Source: Candidatus Competibacteraceae bacterium (lineage in GTDB: Bacteria > Pseudomonadota > Gammaproteobacteria > Competibacterales > Competibacteraceae). From it: a stretch of 64,000 nt of DNA. Positions 61,982 to 64,000 of this stretch are shown here, in pieces. The notes beneath the pieces were generated by a model. It ran no database searches, was not told the origin of the DNA, and was given only the letters and a program-made list of their open reading frames with translations. The DNA is taken from the NCBI GenBank assembly GCA_016713505.1, contig JADJPA010000001.1:682001-746000 (forward strand). The letters run 5' to 3'. Position 1 is the first letter of the stretch; each line of letters begins with the position of its first letter. The position numbers were made by a program, and so were the translations under genes.

Positions 61982-62740
61982 ATGGCGACTATTTCAATGC
62001 GCCAGATGCTGGAGGCCGGCGTGCATTTCGGCCACCAGACGCGTTACTGGAACCCCAAAATGGCTCCGTATATTTTCGGAGCGCGCAGCAAAATTCACAT
62101 CATCAATTTGGAAAAGACCCTACCGCTGTACCTGGACGCGCTGAATTACGTGGGGAAAATGGCGTCCAAGGGCGGAAAGATCCTGCTGGTCGGCACCAAG
62201 CGCTCCGCGCGCGAGGCGACCGCCGAGGCGGCGATCCGGGGCGGTATGCCCTATGTCAACCATCGCTGGCTGGGCGGTATGTTGACCAATTTCAAAACGG
62301 TCCGCCAGTCGATCAAGCGGCTTAAGGAGCTGGAATTGATGGCGCAGGACGGCACCTTCGACCGCTTGGCCAAGAAGGAAGTGATCGGCTTGCGCCGGGA
62401 GATGGACAAGCTGGAGCGCAGCCTGGGCGGCATCAAGGACATGGCCAGTCTGCCGGATGCCTTGTTCGTGATCGATGTCGGCCACGAGCGAATCGCCGTT
62501 CAGGAAGCCAATAAGCTGGGGATTCCCGTGCTCGGCGTGGTGGATACCAACCACTCCCCCGACGGCGTGAACTACGTCATCCCCGGTAACGACGACGCCA
62601 TCCGCGCCATCCAGCTGTACGTCGGCGGCGTGGCTGAGGCGGCGCTGGAGGGCCGGGCGCTGCTGGCGTCCGGTCGCAGCGCCGAGGAAGAATTCGTTGA
62701 AATTCCCGAGGAACCGCTCCCGGCTGAAGGCGGCGTTTGA
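61982..62740 (+). CDS. rpsB: Small ribosomal subunit protein S2
   Basis: The 252-residue protein is typical S2: MRQMLEAGVHFGHQTRYWNPKM, VGTKRSAREA, YVNHRWLGGMLTNFKT and GIPVLGVVDTNHSPDGVNYVIPGNDDA (shown in part: VDTNHSPDGVNYVIPGNDDA). GATGAGGAG precedes the ATG by about eleven bases. A terminator-like hairpin separates it from tsf. Confidence 0.98.
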   Translation: MATISMRQMLEAGVHFGHQTRYWNPKMAPYIFGARSKIHIINLEKTLPLYLDALNYVGKMASKGGKILLVGTKRSAREATAEAAIRGGMPYVNHRWLGGMLTNFKTVRQSIKRLKELELMAQDGTFDRLAKKEVIGLRREMDKLERSLGGIKDMASLPDALFVIDVGHERIAVQEANKLGIPVLGVVDTNHSPDGVNYVIPGNDDAIRAIQLYVGGVAEAALEGRALLASGRSAEEEFVEIPEEPLPAEGGV

Positions 62741-62766
62741 ACCCCTGGCGGCGCTGTTGCAAGAGG

Positions 62767-62796
62767 GCTCGCGCGCTCGGCGCGCGGGCTTTTTTT
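62767..62796 (+). terminator. Terminator or attenuator between rpsB and tsf
   Basis: GCTCGCGCGC pairs with GCGCGCGGGC around a TCG loop and is followed by seven T. Its place between rpsB and tsf suggests partial termination that sets a high S2 to EF-Ts ratio. Confidence 0.85.
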
Positions 62797-62872
62797 GCGG
62801 GATTGCGGCCGTTCAGGCTGATTTCATGAAGCAGGTTTTACTTTAGCTCGATTTTGTCAGAGGTAGGCAAGC

Positions 62873-63751
62873 ATGGCGGACATTACGGCGGCGCTGGTCA
62901 AGGAGCTGCGGGAGCGCACAGGTTCGGGGATGATGGAATGCAAAAAGGCCCTGCAAGAAACCGGTGGTGATATCGAGGCGGCGGTCGAGTTGATGCGCAA
63001 GGCCGGTCAGGCCAAGGCCGACAAGAAGGCCAGCCGCGTCGCCGCCGAAGGCCTGATCGCGATCAAGCACACCACCGGCGCGGCCGCCATGGTCGAGATC
63101 AATTGCGAAACCGATTTCGTCACCAAAAACGATGATTTCCGGGCGTTCGTCGCCGCGGTGGCCGAAACCGCGCTCGCCGTGGGGCCGGTCGATCTGGACG
63201 CGCTGCTGGCGGCCAACATGGCCAACGGCCAGAGCGTCGAGCAGAACCGGCGCGACTGCATCGCCAAGATCGGTGAGAACATCAACGTCCGGCGCTGCGT
63301 CCGGTTCAGCAACCCCAAGGGCGTGCTGGGCAGTTACCTGCACGGCACCCGCATCGGAGTGCTGGTGGAGTTGGCGGGCGGCGACGCCGAGCTGGCCAAG
63401 GACATCGCCATGCACGTGGCCGCCAGCCGGCCGCTGTGCGTCAGCGCCGCTCAGGTTCCGGCCGAGGTGGTGGCCAAGGAGAAGGAAATCTACGCCGCCC
63501 AGGCCGCGACCAGCGGCAAACCGGCCAACATCATCGAAAAGATGGTCGAGGGCCGCTTGCGCAAGTATTTCGACGAAATCACCTTGCTGGGTCAAGCCTT
63601 CGTCAAGGACCCCGACCAAACCGTGGAAAAATTGCTCGCGGCCCGCAACGCCAAGGTGGTCCGGTTCGAGCGCTTCGAACTGGGAGAGGGCATCGAAAAA
63701 AAGGCCGATAATTTTGCCGCCGAGGTGATGGCCCAAGTTCGCGGCGATTGA
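62873..63751 (+). CDS. tsf: Translation elongation factor Ts
   Basis: EF-Ts recharges EF-Tu with GTP. The 292-residue protein has the N-terminal UBA-like domain (VKELRERTGSGMMECKKAL), the EF-Tu contact TDFVTKNDDFRAF, GSYLHGTRIGVLVEL and the dimerisation segment. Order rpsB-tsf-pyrH is universal in this group. Confidence 0.98.
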   Translation: MADITAALVKELRERTGSGMMECKKALQETGGDIEAAVELMRKAGQAKADKKASRVAAEGLIAIKHTTGAAAMVEINCETDFVTKNDDFRAFVAAVAETALAVGPVDLDALLAANMANGQSVEQNRRDCIAKIGENINVRRCVRFSNPKGVLGSYLHGTRIGVLVELAGGDAELAKDIAMHVAASRPLCVSAAQVPAEVVAKEKEIYAAQAATSGKPANIIEKMVEGRLRKYFDEITLLGQAFVKDPDQTVEKLLAARNAKVVRFERFELGEGIEKKADNFAAEVMAQVRGD

Positions 63752-63848
63752 ACGAACCGCCGGACCGCGACCTGTCCGGCGCCCGCCCCTGCCGTCCTTA
63801 CCGTTAATACAGTACAATCCGCCCGTTGTCATCCTACGGATCGCGCCG

Positions 63849-64000
63849 ATGCCCATGCAGGATTCCAGACCGATCTACAAGCGGATTCTCCTCAAGCTCA
63901 GCGGTGAGGCCCTGATGGGCGAGGGGGATTTTGGAATCGATACCGAAGTGCTCGCCCGCATCGCCGGCGAGGTGGGTCAGTTGAGCCGGCTCGGCGTGGG
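63849..64000 (+). CDS. pyrH: UMP kinase (3' end outside window)
   Basis: The open frame from the ATG at 63849 gives MPMQDSRPIYKRILLKLSGE and then ALMGEGDFGIDTEVLARIA, the start of bacterial UMP kinase with the LKLSGE nucleotide-binding segment. An in-frame ATG at 63855 is also possible. The gene continues past the window end. It lies in the usual place after tsf. Confidence 0.95.
   Translation, partial: MPMQDSRPIYKRILLKLSGEALMGEGDFGIDTEVLARIAGEVGQLSRLGV

Overview
The window reads as a chromosome segment of a fairly GC-rich gammaproteobacterium. The evidence is conserved gammaproteobacterial gene order: gcvR-bcp divergent from dapA-bamC; mutL-miaA-hfq-hflX-hflK-hflC-DUF2065-hisZ-purA; rnr-rlmB; and map-glnD divergent from rpsB-tsf-pyrH. 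An XrtA/PEP-CTERM-type exopolysaccharide locus and a DMSO-reductase-family respiratory operon point to an environmental lineage such as Chromatiales or Competibacter relatives. That placement is an inference only.

Region 1 (1-5.5 kb) is an AT-richer accessory island. It holds a DNA methyltransferase with two catalytic modules (its start lies outside the window) facing a single-HKD phospholipase-D-type nuclease, which together resemble a BfiI/NgoFVII-like restriction-modification pair. Next come a complete IS1-family element with 16-bp terminal repeats and an 8-bp target duplication, a vapBC toxin-antitoxin pair lying between two integron attC-like sites with no integrase in view, and a decayed IS3-family transposase fragment.

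Region 2 (5.5-16.7 kb) is the most unusual part. One minus-strand operon encodes, in transcription order, a small secreted aromatic-rich protein, a secreted protein made almost wholly of Met-x-Gly triplets, a pentaheme cytochrome c, a Tat-exported DMSO-reductase-family molybdoenzyme, its four-cluster Fe-S subunit, a TorD-like chaperone, a polyferredoxin, a membrane histidine kinase whose periplasmic domain carries a c-heme motif, and an NtrC-type sigma-54 activator. A sigma-54-like -24/-12 element with two identical-core palindromes about 110 and 175 bp upstream precedes the first gene, so the terminal two-component system probably controls its own operon. No membrane anchor subunit is present.

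Region 3 (16.8-21.8 kb) is the prkA-yeaH-spoVR stress operon, preceded by a second copy of the same sigma-54-like core. Region 4 (22.3-42.8 kb) is mostly housekeeping: a PerM-like permease, cardiolipin synthase, PhoH, GcvR/Bcp, DapA/BamC, MutL/MiaA/Hfq/HflXKC, HisZ, PurA, tRNA-Leu(CAG), RNase R and RlmB. hisZ and rnr each carry a single-base frameshift.

Region 5 (42.8-47.1 kb) is an ABC transporter with a CrtC/AttH-like lipocalin protein. Region 6 (47.4-53.5 kb) is the export and chain-length half of an XrtA-type polysaccharide locus. Region 7 (53.6-58.1 kb) is a CoA-transferase/GntP-permease pair divergent from a LysR regulator. Region 8 (58.2-64 kb) is glnD-map and rpsB-tsf-pyrH, with pyrH cut by the window end.
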